Source: Ga0077530 sp046293075
GTDB taxonomy: Bacteria > Pseudomonadota > Alphaproteobacteria > Rhizobiales > Hyphomicrobiaceae
Assembly (NCBI GenBank): GCA_046293075.1
Contig: JBKBPL010000015.1
Location: 30,011 to 94,010, forward strand
Length of the DNA stretch: 64,000 bases
Reading direction: 5' to 3'
Shown here one piece after another: positions 9,314 through 17,025 of the stretch (position 1 is the stretch's first letter; the number at the start of each line of letters is the position of its first letter). The notes beneath the pieces are model-generated. The model did not search any database, was not told the DNA's origin, and saw nothing but the letters and a program-made list of their open reading frames with translations. Position numbers and translations under genes: made by a program.

Positions 9314-9850
9314 TCAGGTGCTGAACTCCTTCTCATGGAGCCAGGCAGTGTGGCGCGGCGGCTTCTTGGTGCGGCTCCACTCCTCGATCATGTCCGCAGC
9401 CACGTCCTTCATGCGCTTCATGATCTCCGGCGTGGTGGTCCAGGCCGCCAGTTCCAGGCGATGGCCGCTCGGATCGGAGAAGTAGATCGACTTGAAGATC
9501 GTGTGGTCGGTTGGGCCCACCACATCCAGGCCGGCGGCCTCAGCCTTGGCTTTGGCCTGCATGAGGGCTTCCTCGTCCTTGACCTGGAAGGCGATGTGCT
9601 GCGTCCACGTGGGCGTATTGCGGTCGCGGTCCATCGGCGGCGAGTTCGGTAGTTCGAAGAAAGCCAGGATGTTGCCCATGCCCGCATCGAGGAACACGTG
9701 CATGTAGGGATCGGGCTCCTTGGTGGACGGAACCTTGTCCTCGGCGATCGCGCCGATCAGCTCCATGCCGAGCACGCGCTTGTAGAAGTCGACCGTGGCC
9801 TTGGCGTCCTTGCAGCGGTAGGCGACGTGGTGGATCTTCTCGACCATCAT
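9314..9850 (-). CDS. VOC (glyoxalase/bleomycin resistance/extradiol dioxygenase) family protein
   Basis: The 178-residue protein has two VOC half-modules. Candidate metal ligands are His near residue 7 (KIHHVAYR), His in TQHIAFQVKD and Glu in HRLELAAW, which fits a metal-dependent lyase, isomerase or ring-cleaving enzyme. Placed first in an operon with an aromatic hydroxylase, ring cleavage or a related step on the hydroxylated product is likely, but the exact reaction is not determined. ATGATG at 9850 has AGGAG nine bases upstream. A longer frame to 9946 would run through the MarR-type palindrome and is rejected. Confidence 0.85.
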   Translation of the reverse strand: MMVEKIHHVAYRCKDAKATVDFYKRVLGMELIGAIAEDKVPSTKEPDPYMHVFLDAGMGNILAFFELPNSPPMDRDRNTPTWTQHIAFQVKDEEALMQAKAKAEAAGLDVVGPTDHTIFKSIYFSDPSGHRLELAAWTTTPEIMKRMKDVAADMIEEWSRTKKPPRHTAWLHEKEFST

Positions 9851-9891
9851 GGGGATGCTCTCCTGCTTGCCGTTTCCTCCTGGGCCGGCAT

Positions 9892-9913
9892 ATTGGTAAC
9901 GTATGTTACCAAT
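9892..9913. promoter_or_regulatory. Perfect 22-bp palindrome, probable MarR operator
   Basis: ATTGGTAAC-N4-GTTACCAAT (9-bp arms, spacer GTAT) is perfectly symmetric. It lies 42-63 bp upstream of the VOC start and 63 bp upstream of the MarR start at 9976, so one dimer could control both divergent promoters. Arm and spacer lengths are typical of MarR-family operators. Confidence 0.8.
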
Positions 9914-9919
9914 AGGCGC

Positions 9920-9933
9920 CTGATCCAGATCAA
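9920..9933. promoter_or_regulatory. Near-consensus FNR/FixK-type box
   Basis: On the minus strand the site reads TTGATCTGGATCAG, 13 of 14 identical to the perfect box at 3516-3529, including the spacer CTGG. It lies 6 bp from the MarR palindrome in the same divergent promoter region. It may add oxygen control to the hydroxylase operon or to marR. Confidence 0.5.
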
Positions 9934-9975
9934 ATGGCGGCGGCATCTAAGGTGCCAGACCCGCGGAGCGAGGGA

Positions 9976-10488
9976 ATGGACGTGGCCAAGGCAGCGATGC
10001 GCGCGGAAATGGGGCTGCCGGCAGCCCGTGGCCGGCGGCGCCCCGGGCTCGACCTGCAGCATTTCTTCCCCTACCAGCTCGCAGTGCTGGCCGACGCCGT
10101 GTCGACTGCGTTGTCGCAGATTTACGCCGAGCGGTTCGACCTCACGCGGCCCGAATGGCGCATCCTGGCGACGCTCGGCAGCGGCGGCGGCATCAGGGCC
10201 CGGGAAATCGGCCGCTTGACAACACTCGACAAGATGCAGGTGAGCCGCGCCGTGCAGCGGCTCGAAAGGCGCGGCCTGATCGCGCGAAAGGACGATGCGG
10301 ACGACCGGCGCAACAAGCGTGTGCGCCTCACCCGCGCCGGCCGATCGCTCTACGATCAGATTGTGCCGCTTGTGCAGGAGCGCGAGAAGGCGATCCTGGC
10401 CGACCTCAGCGCGGACGATCGCGCGACATTGGATCGGATCATCGCCGGTCTTCTCGCGCGGTCTCGCTCCTTCCACGGGTGCCGCTAG
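9976..10488 (+). CDS. MarR-family transcriptional regulator
   Basis: The 170-residue winged-helix protein has the expected MarR layout. The dimerisation helix runs FFPYQLAVLADAVSTALSQIY, the recognition region is REIGRLTTLDKMQVSRAVQRLERRGL, and the wing contains RKDDADDRRNKRVRLT. Proteins of this group usually repress degradation operons and release DNA on binding aromatic acids. It is divergent from the hydroxylase operon with a perfect palindrome between them. I prefer ATG 9976 (GGAG seven bases upstream) over 9934, which has no ribosome site and touches the FNR-like box. Confidence 0.9.
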   Translation: MDVAKAAMRAEMGLPAARGRRRPGLDLQHFFPYQLAVLADAVSTALSQIYAERFDLTRPEWRILATLGSGGGIRAREIGRLTTLDKMQVSRAVQRLERRGLIARKDDADDRRNKRVRLTRAGRSLYDQIVPLVQEREKAILADLSADDRATLDRIIAGLLARSRSFHGCR

Positions 10489-10536
10489 CGTCTGCCTGTC
10501 CGTCACGGCGCGCCCTTGATCGGCGCACAATCGAGC

Positions 10537-10564
10537 CCCCGCGCCTCGACCGCGTAGCGCGGGG
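10537..10564. terminator. Stem-loop between convergent marR and paaE
   Basis: CCCCGCGC (10537-10544) pairs with GCGCGGGG (10557-10564) around a 12-base loop. It lies in the 152-bp gap between the converging ends of marR and paaE. There is no U-tract, so it may only act as a weak or bidirectional termination or stability element. Confidence 0.35.
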
Positions 10565-10640
10565 CGTCATCGGGCGCCGGTGCGTGCGTCAGGCGCCGGC
10601 CCCGGTTGGCTGCGGCTTGCGGCCCAGCCGGCCCCACGAG

Positions 10641-11726
10641 CTACATCTGGTCGTAGTCGAGCACGATGCGGCCCGATGTGGGCTGCGCCTGACATGTGAG
10701 AACGAACCCGGCTTCGACCTCCCAAGGTTCCAGCGAGTAGTTGCGCAGCATCACCACCTCGCCCTCAACCAGCTTGGCGCGGCACGTGCAGCACATGCCC
10801 CCCTTACATGAGTAGGGCACCCGGACACCGGCAGCGAGCGCGGCGTCGACGACACGGTGCCCCTCCGGAACACGGAACGCATGGCGTGCGCCATCGACCA
10901 CCGCGATCACCTCGCTGCCCGCGGAGGGCGCGACCTCGGCGGTACTGGCCACCGATGCACGCTGCTGCACGGCGTCCGGCCCCGCCCGGAAATACTCGAA
11001 GTGGATGCGCTCTCGCGCAACGCCTGCATCCAGCAGCGCCGCGCGCGCATCCCTGATCAGATTGCCCGGCCCGCAGAGGTACACGTGGTCGATATCGGCG
11101 GGGGAGCCGATGAGCGGCAAGAGCGCCTTGATCTTACCACCGTCAATGCGGCCCGCCAGGAGCGGAACGTCCGCCTCCGTATCGCGGCTCAGCACGTGGA
11201 GGACAGAAAGGCGGCCCAGATAGCGATCCTTCAGATCGTTCAACGCTTCGAGAAAGATGATGCTGTCGACCGATCGATTGCCGTAGATCAGCGTGAATCC
11301 GCTGTTGGGCTCGCGCGCCAGAACATGACGGATCACGCCCATGACGGGCGTGATGCCGCTGCCGGCGGCAACGGCGAGGTAAGTGCGGCCATCCCCGCGG
11401 TCATCGGGAGCAACGAAGCGCCCCGCTGGGCGCATGGCCTCCAGCGCAGAGCCTTTCGCCAGCGTCCGGTGGGCATATGTCGAGAACCGGCCGCCATTGA
11501 CGCGCTTCACCGTGATCCAGAGCTCATTGCAGGCCGGATCGGAGCTGATCGAATAGGTGCGCCGCACCTCCTCGCCGTCGAGCCTCGCGCGCACGACCAG
11601 GTGTTGCCCGGCGCGAAAACGATAGGTCTCGGCCAATGCCTCCGGCACGGTCAGGGCGAAGGAGATCGCATCGGCCGTCTCGCGGCGGACCGCGGCAATC
11701 GGCAGGGCGTGAAACTCGTCTTTCAT
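10641..11726 (-). CDS. paaE: Phenylacetyl-CoA 1,2-epoxidase reductase subunit PaaE
   Basis: PaaE passes electrons from NAD(P)H to the PaaAC di-iron oxygenase. The 361-residue protein has a ferredoxin-reductase domain at the N-terminus (RTYSISSDP for FAD, then AGSGITPVMGVI and VYLCGPGNLI for nucleotide). A plant-type [2Fe-2S] domain at the C-terminus has PYSCKGGMCCTC and a final Cys in LTCQAQP. The start at 11726 overlaps the paaD stop as TGATG. It is the last gene of the paaABCDE operon. A longer open frame reaching 12299 is only read-through of the paaD region in another frame. Confidence 0.95.
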   Translation of the reverse strand: MKDEFHALPIAAVRRETADAISFALTVPEALAETYRFRAGQHLVVRARLDGEEVRRTYSISSDPACNELWITVKRVNGGRFSTYAHRTLAKGSALEAMRPAGRFVAPDDRGDGRTYLAVAAGSGITPVMGVIRHVLAREPNSGFTLIYGNRSVDSIIFLEALNDLKDRYLGRLSVLHVLSRDTEADVPLLAGRIDGGKIKALLPLIGSPADIDHVYLCGPGNLIRDARAALLDAGVARERIHFEYFRAGPDAVQQRASVASTAEVAPSAGSEVIAVVDGARHAFRVPEGHRVVDAALAAGVRVPYSCKGGMCCTCRAKLVEGEVVMLRNYSLEPWEVEAGFVLTCQAQPTSGRIVLDYDQM

Positions 11727-12241
11727 CAGATGCACTTGAAGTACTGGAAGGGTTCGCGACAGGTGAGGCAACGATAGTGCGCCTTGCAGGGCGTCGAGCC
11801 GAACTCGCTGACGCGCTCGGTCGTCTCCGAGCCGCAGATCGGGCACGCCACATGAGCCTCCGCAAACAGCGCACGCTTCCCCTGGGCGCGTTCGGGAGGA
11901 GCTATGCCATTGGCGCGCAGCTTCTCGCGTGCGGCTGCAGACAGCCAGTCGGTGGTCCAGGCCGGCGATAGAACCTGTTTGATCCGCACATTTTCGAAAC
12001 CGGCCTTTGTCAGCGCCGTGGTGATGTCGAGGGCGATGACATCCGTTGCCGGGCAGCCGGAGTAGGTGGGCGTGATGACGACCTCGAGCGCGTCGCTCGC
12101 GAGGCGCACGTCGCGCAAGATGCCCATGTCGCGGACCGTCAGGAACGGCAGCTCGGGATCCGTTACGGTATCGAGCACGGCGTTCGCCCGCGCCAACGGG
12201 TCGACGGAAGCGGGCTCGGCCATGGCCGAGAGCGTGCTCAC
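11726..12241 (-). CDS. paaD: Phenylacetate degradation assembly protein PaaD
   Basis: PaaD is needed for a functional epoxidase, probably in Fe-S or metal-centre assembly. The 171-residue protein has a MIP18/DUF59 domain (DPELPFLTVRDMGILRDV, then TPTYSGCPATDVI) and a C-terminal zinc-ribbon-like part with paired Cys (CPICGSE and RCLTCREPFQYFKCI). The start is taken as GTG 12241, which overlaps the paaC stop by four bases (GTGA); this gives the family's usual length. A frame extending to 12403 would lie inside paaC. Confidence 0.93.
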   Translation of the reverse strand: MSTLSAMAEPASVDPLARANAVLDTVTDPELPFLTVRDMGILRDVRLASDALEVVITPTYSGCPATDVIALDITTALTKAGFENVRIKQVLSPAWTTDWLSAAAREKLRANGIAPPERAQGKRALFAEAHVACPICGSETTERVSEFGSTPCKAHYRCLTCREPFQYFKCI

Positions 12242-13002
12242 CAGATCGCTCCCGGATGTGCGCGCCTGAGCGACTGCATCTCGGCCAGCATGTGGCCAAG
12301 GTACTCGGTATGCGTGCCCTGTCGGCCGCCGGATATCATCCAGCCGTCCGCGGGACGCGTGAGGGTTGCCTCGCTCAGGACATTGCTGACGGTCTCGTTC
12401 CAAATCGGCTGGAGCTCGGAGGCGTCAATGGCAATGCCAGCGGCGATCATTGCGTGGTCGACATCATCGATCTCGAACATCTCGCCCGTGAACATCCATA
12501 TGTCGTCTATCGCGCACTGCATGCGCTGGTGGCTCTCGGTCGTTCCGTCGCCAAGGCGGATCACCCATTCGGAACTGTGACGCAGGTGATAGGCGCACTC
12601 CTTCCCGGCCTTGGCGGCGATACCGGCGAGCTCGCTGTCCTTGGAGCGGGTGAGACCTTCCCACAGCGGCACCGCAAAGGCCGAGTAGCAGAGCTGCCGG
12701 GCCATGGTCGCGGCGAAGTCGCCGTTGGGCTGCTCGACAAGCTGCACGTTCAGGAATTCGTGCGCATCGCGCAGAAAGGCGAGCTGATCCTCATCGCGCC
12801 CGTCGTCGCCGATGGCCTGGGCGCGCGCGTAAAGCGCGCGCGCCTGCCCTATCAGGTCGAGTGCGATATTGGAAAGCGCGATGTCCTCCTCGAGCGTGGG
12901 CCCCCGACTCGACCATTCGGTGAGGCGATGCCCCAGCACCAGCGCATTGTCGGCGAGGCGCAACAGGTAGCGGTAATGCGGACTGCCCAGAGCTCTTGCC
13001 AT
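12238..13002 (-). CDS. paaC: Phenylacetyl-CoA epoxidase structural subunit PaaC
   Basis: PaaC is the non-catalytic ferritin-fold partner of PaaA in the phenylacetyl-CoA 1,2-epoxidase. The 254-residue length matches. Recognisable segments are LRLADNALVLGHRLTEW near the N-terminus, EEDIALSNIALDLIGQAR, the DEDQLAFLRD stretch and KECAYHLRHSSEWVIRLGDGT. It lies 18 bases after paaB and overlaps paaD by four bases, so the five subunits are translated as one tightly packed operon. Confidence 0.95.
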   Translation of the reverse strand: MARALGSPHYRYLLRLADNALVLGHRLTEWSSRGPTLEEDIALSNIALDLIGQARALYARAQAIGDDGRDEDQLAFLRDAHEFLNVQLVEQPNGDFAATMARQLCYSAFAVPLWEGLTRSKDSELAGIAAKAGKECAYHLRHSSEWVIRLGDGTTESHQRMQCAIDDIWMFTGEMFEIDDVDHAMIAAGIAIDASELQPIWNETVSNVLSEATLTRPADGWMISGGRQGTHTEYLGHMLAEMQSLRRAHPGAIW

Positions 13003-13020
13003 GATACCGCTCCGGATGGC

Positions 13021-13314
13021 TCACATATGCCCGACTTCGTCGGGGATCTCATAGAATGTTGGATGCCGATAAGGCTTGCGCTCGGGCGCGGCGGGCTCCA
13101 ACAGAATGTCCTTCTCATCGGGCTCCGAGGCGATGATGGCTTTTGACGGCACCACCCAGATGCTCAGCGCCTCGCCACGACGCGTGTAGACGTCGCGGGC
13201 GTTCTGCAGTGCCATCTCATCGTCGATCGCGTGCAGGCTGCCAACGTGCCTGTGGGCGAGGCCATTGCGTGGGCGCAGGAAGACTTCGTAGAGCGGCCAG
13301 TTCTTGTCGGTCAT
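13021..13314 (-). CDS. paaB: Phenylacetyl-CoA epoxidase subunit PaaB
   Basis: PaaB is a small subunit that bridges and stabilises the PaaAC complex. The 97-residue sequence contains WPLYEVFLRPRNGLAHRHVGS and ARDVYTRRGEALSIWVVPS, both typical of the family. The ATG at 13314 is chosen because the reading frame upstream of it overlaps paaA in a different frame and carries no family similarity. Only 20 bases separate it from the paaA stop. Confidence 0.95.
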   Translation of the reverse strand: MTDKNWPLYEVFLRPRNGLAHRHVGSLHAIDDEMALQNARDVYTRRGEALSIWVVPSKAIIASEPDEKDILLEPAAPERKPYRHPTFYEIPDEVGHM

Positions 13315-13334
13315 GTCGGCCTCCAGCTCGAACA

Positions 13335-14333
13335 CTATTCCGCGGCCACCATCATGGAGCGCCGCCCCGCGCGCTTGGCGGCAAACGCCTCGGCGGCCTC
13401 GCGCACCCAAGCGCCGTCGTCGTGCGCGGCGCGCCGAGCGTTGAGCCGCTGGCGGTTGCAGGGACCTTCGCCCTTGACCACACGCCAGAACTCGTCCCAA
13501 TCGATGGGGCCGAAATCCCAGTGCTGCGTATCCTTGTTCCAGGTGAGCGCGGGATCGGGAACCTGCAGGCCCAGGAAGTGCGCCTGCGGCACGGTCGCAT
13601 CGACGAACTTCTGGCGCAGATCGTCGTTGCTGAAGCGCTTGATCTTCCAGCGCATGGCCTGCTCGGAGTGCACGCTGTACTTGTCCGGAGGACCGAACAT
13701 CATGAGTGACGGCCACCACCAGCGGTTGATGGCATCCTGCGCCATGGCCCTCTGCTCCGGCGTGCCGCGCGCGAGCGTCATCATGATCTCGTAGCCCTGG
13801 CGCTGGTGGAAGCTCTCCTCTTTGCAGACGAGGATCATGGCCCGGGCATAGGGGCCATAGCTGCAGCGGCACAGCGGGATCTGGTTCATGATCGCCGCGC
13901 CATCCACCAGCCAGCCGATGACGCCGATATCCGCCCAACTGAGCGTGGGGTAGTTGAAGATCGACGAATACTTGGCCTTGCCGCTGAGGAGCTGGCCGAC
14001 CAGTTCCTCGCGGGAAACGCCGAGTGTCTCGGCGGCGCCGTAGAGATACAGCCCATGACCGGCTTCATCCTGGATCTTGGCCATGAGCTGAAGTTTGCGC
14101 TTGAGGCTCGGAGCGCGGGTCAGCCAGTTGCCTTCCGGCTGCAGGCCGATGATCTCGGAATGGGCGTGCTGCGAGATCTGGCGGATCAGCGTCTGGCGAT
14201 AGGCGGCCGGCATCCAATCGGTGGGTTCGATGCGCTCCTCGGCATCGATGCGCGCCTGGAACCGGCGCATGCGCTCGGGGTCTTCCTCGCTCGCGCTCTG
14301 CGACCTCTCGAGGCTCAAGGCCTGTGTGTACAT
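13335..14333 (-). CDS. paaA: Phenylacetyl-CoA epoxidase catalytic subunit PaaA
   Basis: PaaA carries the di-iron site that converts phenylacetyl-CoA to its 1,2-epoxide. The 332-residue protein has the two ExxH iron motifs, QDEAGHGLYLYGAAET near residue 110 and KEESFHQRQGYEIM near residue 190, plus HSEIIGLQPEGNW and SGKAKYSSIFNYPTLSW. The ATG at 14333 has GGAG seven bases upstream; a frame to 14495 starts inside the 169-bp repeat and is rejected. It is the first gene of paaABCDE, with a candidate operator just upstream. Confidence 0.96.
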   Translation of the reverse strand: MYTQALSLERSQSASEEDPERMRRFQARIDAEERIEPTDWMPAAYRQTLIRQISQHAHSEIIGLQPEGNWLTRAPSLKRKLQLMAKIQDEAGHGLYLYGAAETLGVSREELVGQLLSGKAKYSSIFNYPTLSWADIGVIGWLVDGAAIMNQIPLCRCSYGPYARAMILVCKEESFHQRQGYEIMMTLARGTPEQRAMAQDAINRWWWPSLMMFGPPDKYSVHSEQAMRWKIKRFSNDDLRQKFVDATVPQAHFLGLQVPDPALTWNKDTQHWDFGPIDWDEFWRVVKGEGPCNRQRLNARRAAHDDGAWVREAAEAFAAKRAGRRSMMVAAE

Positions 14334-14375
14334 GCCCTCGCTCCTCCCGATCCAATCCTTGGTGTTGGCTCTATA

Positions 14376-14413
14376 TGTCACAGAATTTGGCGTGATGCAA
14401 ATTTCCTGTAACA
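14376..14413. promoter_or_regulatory. Imperfect inverted repeat upstream of paaA, candidate PaaX operator
   Basis: TGTCACAG (14376-14383) and CTGTAACA (14406-14413) are inverted repeats with one mismatch, extended inward by AATTTG and CAAATT. The site ends 43 bp before the paaA start, in a short AT-richer stretch. PaaX-type repressors bind such spaced half-sites; the assignment rests on position next to paaX and paaA. Confidence 0.5.
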
Positions 14414-14422
14414 TGATGCCGG

Positions 14423-14591
14423 CTAGTATGGTGATCCCGTAGTCCGCCGCCACGTCGCGGTAGGTGCCGGAGGCGGACTTCGGAATCTGGACCACACGAG
14501 AAACATAGGCCTGCTGGTGTCCTTTCGATCGCGAGGTTCGTTCGAGAGCCCGCTCCAGAGGGTGACGAACTTCGCGATCGGGACACTAGCC
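14423..14591. repeat. 169-bp structured dispersed repeat, copy 1 (MITE-like)
   Basis: This element matches 50797-50965 over 169 bp without a gap, in the same orientation. It contains two hairpins: 8-bp arms at 14441-14448 and 14472-14479, and 16-bp arms at 14526-14541 and 14565-14580 with one G-T pair. It is bounded by CTAG at both ends (GGCTAGT and ACTAGCC here), as a 4-bp target duplication would look. The right-hand CTAG supplies the TAG stop of paaX. It separates paaX from paaA. It encodes no credible protein. Confidence 0.85.
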
Positions 14592-15494
14592 CTGGAACCG
14601 CCGCCCCAGATCGGCCGCGGCGGGGGGCAGCCCGCCATTCTGGTCGACGGCGTTCTGATCCAGCCAGCGCTCCGAGCTGGCCAGAATGCGGCGGTAGGCG
14701 CCGGCAATCAGGGCGCGCGCACGCGTCCCCGGCCAGTCCTCGGGCAACATGGCGCGCGGCAGCAGCGGATCCCGCAGGACGATGCGGCGCCAGTCATGGA
14801 CCAGCAAGATGCGCAGTTGGAAAGCCTGGGCTCCGCTCAGTCGCCTGCCCTCTGCGATTTCGTCCGCGACCGGACCGAACGTCCTCAGGAAATTCCGGTA
14901 AGCCGCAGCCAGCTCGTCGAGTTGCCAGCAGGCCTGCGCCAGCATCCTCACCTCGGGCTCGCTTCCCGGCCGCGCCACCAAGAGGATTGCTTTGCCGCGG
15001 TCGGTCTCCGGGGTACCGGGTATGACACCACTCGTGCGCGGCCGCAGCAACACGTTGGCGGCAGCCTGGCCGTAACCCTCGCGCAGCTTCTGATCGCGGT
15101 ACGCGGCGCGCTGCATCGCATCAGGGCTGGTGACGATGAGGAGATCAAGCTCACCCGACCAGACAGGATCGCCGGCGCGATAGATGCGGGTCGTCGCGGC
15201 GGCAAACTCTGCGGCTCTCTGGGCGGAGAGGCGGTAGTAGCTGCGCTTGCCGACACGCGTGCGCTCGAACCAGCCGTCGCTGACCAGCCGAGAGATCGCC
15301 GTGCGCACGAGACCAGGCTCGACGCCAAAGCCGGCCATCATCTCAAGCAGCGACCCGAGCCACAGCGAGCCACCGCGGGGCACAATGGCATCACCATAGA
15401 TGGTTACGATCAGCGATCCGGCGCGTATGGGGCGGCGGCGCTCGAAGCTCTTCAGCAGGGCGTCGAACCTGCGCGTCTCGATCTTTGCGGTCAT
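14586..15494 (-). CDS. paaX: PaaX-family transcriptional repressor
   Basis: PaaX represses phenylacetate catabolic genes and is released by phenylacetyl-CoA. The 302-residue protein has the N-terminal winged helix (SLIVTIYGDAIVPRGG, then GLVRTAISRLVSDGWFERTRVGKRSYYRLS) and the long C-terminal PaaX domain (FLRTFGPVADEI, then LVHDWRRIVLRDPLLPRAMLPEDWPG). GTG 15497 or ATG 15494 may start it; neither has a strong ribosome site. It follows livF by 57 bases and may be co-transcribed with the transporter. Its stop codon is formed by the end of the 169-bp repeat. Confidence 0.92.
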   Translation of the reverse strand: MTAKIETRRFDALLKSFERRRPIRAGSLIVTIYGDAIVPRGGSLWLGSLLEMMAGFGVEPGLVRTAISRLVSDGWFERTRVGKRSYYRLSAQRAAEFAAATTRIYRAGDPVWSGELDLLIVTSPDAMQRAAYRDQKLREGYGQAAANVLLRPRTSGVIPGTPETDRGKAILLVARPGSEPEVRMLAQACWQLDELAAAYRNFLRTFGPVADEIAEGRRLSGAQAFQLRILLVHDWRRIVLRDPLLPRAMLPEDWPGTRARALIAGAYRRILASSERWLDQNAVDQNGGLPPAAADLGRRFQG

Positions 15495-15551
15495 CACCCG
15501 CGAGTATTAGCCGATCCGCTTGCCTAATGGGAGCCGGCCCTGCGGCGTGCA

Positions 15552-16253
15552 CTACATTCCAAGGTATGCGGCCTGCACTTTCTCGTCGGCCAGCAACGCG
15601 CGCCCACTGCCTTCCATGATGAGTGAACCGGTCTCGAGCACATAGCCTCGATCGGCAATGGAGAGCGCGGCAAACGCGTTCTGCTCGACCAAGAAGACCG
15701 TGGTCCCCTCGCGCTTCAGAACGTCGATCGCCGCCAGGATCTGGTCCACCAGGATTGGGGCGAGGCCCATGCTCGGCTCGTCCAGGAGCAGCAGTGCCGG
15801 CTTCGCCATCAGGGCGCGGCCGATGGCGAGCATCTGCTGCTGCCCTCCGGAAAGATCGCCGCCAGGGCGGGTGCGGAAGTCCTTCAGGACCGGAAACAGC
15901 GCGAACACGCGCTCCATGTCCTCTTGGATTTCGTGGTCGCGACGCAGGTAGGCACCGAGGCGGAGATTGTCGTGGACCGACAGGTTAGCGAATATCTGCC
16001 GCCCCTCGGGCGCGTGGCCAATGCCGGCGGCAACGCGGGCGTGCGGAGGGGCCCGCGTGATGTCGGTGCCTTTGAATACAATCGAGCCGCCGCACGTTGG
16101 CTGCACGCCCGAGATGGCCCTGAGCAGCGTGGTCTTGCCGGCGCCATTGCCGCCGACCAGGGCCACGGTCTCCCCCTGACGCACCTCGAGGCTCACCTCG
16201 CGCAACGCCTGGATGCGCCCGTAACGGCTGGATAACCGCTCAACCTTGAGCAC
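15552..16253 (-). CDS. livF: Branched-chain/aryl-acid ABC transporter ATPase LivF
   Basis: One of the two ATPases of a HAAT-family importer. The 233-residue protein has Walker A GGNGAGKTT, signature LSGGQQQM, Walker B LLLLDEPSMGLAP and the switch His region FLVEQN. I start it at GTG 16253 (GAGG six bases upstream), which overlaps livG by 14 bases and gives the usual length; a longer frame to 16271 has no ribosome site. It is the last gene of livKHMGF and precedes paaX, so the transported substrate is probably phenylacetate or a related aryl acid rather than leucine (inference). Confidence 0.92.
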   Translation of the reverse strand: MLKVERLSSRYGRIQALREVSLEVRQGETVALVGGNGAGKTTLLRAISGVQPTCGGSIVFKGTDITRAPPHARVAAGIGHAPEGRQIFANLSVHDNLRLGAYLRRDHEIQEDMERVFALFPVLKDFRTRPGGDLSGGQQQMLAIGRALMAKPALLLLDEPSMGLAPILVDQILAAIDVLKREGTTVFLVEQNAFAALSIADRGYVLETGSLIMEGSGRALLADEKVQAAYLGM

Positions 16254-17025
16254 GCACCACCTCTTGTCCATGCGAGCCGAGATAGGCGCGGATCACGTCC
16301 GGATTGCTGCGCACCTCGGCGGCACTGCCCTCGGCAAGCTTGCGACCGCGATCGAGCACGAGGATATGATCCGAGATCTTCATAACGAGCTTCATGTCGT
16401 GCTCGACGAGAGCGACGGTTAGGCCCCTGCGCGAGATCTGCTGGATCAGCCCGTCGATCTCCTCGGTCTCCACCGAATTGCAGCCGGCCGCGGGCTCGTC
16501 GAGAAGCAGCAACCTCGGTTCGCTCGCGAGGGCGCGGGCAATCTCCATGCGCTTGAGCGCGCCGTACGGCAGCCCGCCGGCGATGCGGTCGACGTAGGCG
16601 CCGAGCCCGACAAATCCGATGAATTCGCGCGCCCTTTCGGCGCATTCGCGGTTGGCCTGCCGGACCGATGGCAGCCGCAGGGCGTGGGCCAGTATGCCCT
16701 TGGGCTCGTGCAGATGCCGCCCGACCATGACGTTTTCGAGCACCGTGAGGCGGAAGAAGACCTGCAGGTTCTGAAACGTGCGGGACAATCCGGCGCGTGC
16801 CAGCTGGTGCGGCTCCTTGCCGGTGACATCCCCGCCATCGAAGCGGATGCGGCCGCGGTCCGGCCGGTAGATCCCGGATATCATGTTGAACAGCGTCGTC
16901 TTGCCGGCGCCGTTGGGGCCGATGATCGAGAAGATGCGGCCCGCCGGAATCTCGAAGGAGAGGTCATCGACAGCGGAGATGCCGCCGAAGTTGATCCCGA
17001 GTCCGTCGACGTGCAGCAGGCTCAT
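16240..17025 (-). CDS. livG: Branched-chain/aryl-acid ABC transporter ATPase LivG
   Basis: Second ATPase of the importer, 261 residues. Walker A is GPNGAGKTT near residue 37, the LivG insertion PDRGRIRFDGGDVTG and FQNLQVFFRLTVLENVMVGRH follow, the signature is the divergent LPYGALKRMEIARAL normal for LivG, and Walker B is LLLLDEPAAG. Its start overlaps the livM stop by four bases (ATGA), so translation is coupled. Confidence 0.92.
   Translation of the reverse strand: MSLLHVDGLGINFGGISAVDDLSFEIPAGRIFSIIGPNGAGKTTLFNMISGIYRPDRGRIRFDGGDVTGKEPHQLARAGLSRTFQNLQVFFRLTVLENVMVGRHLHEPKGILAHALRLPSVRQANRECAERAREFIGFVGLGAYVDRIAGGLPYGALKRMEIARALASEPRLLLLDEPAAGCNSVETEEIDGLIQQISRRGLTVALVEHDMKLVMKISDHILVLDRGRKLAEGSAAEVRSNPDVIRAYLGSHGQEVVRAQG

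Noticed and set aside
10641..12299. A 552-residue frame suggesting a larger PaaE
   Set aside because: The part upstream of 11726 overlaps paaD in another frame, is Arg-rich and lacks family similarity; PaaE is complete from 11726.
14423..14591. Short proteins encoded in the 169-bp repeat
   Set aside because: Both copies give similar short frames only because the DNA is repeated; the hairpins explain the conservation better than a protein does.
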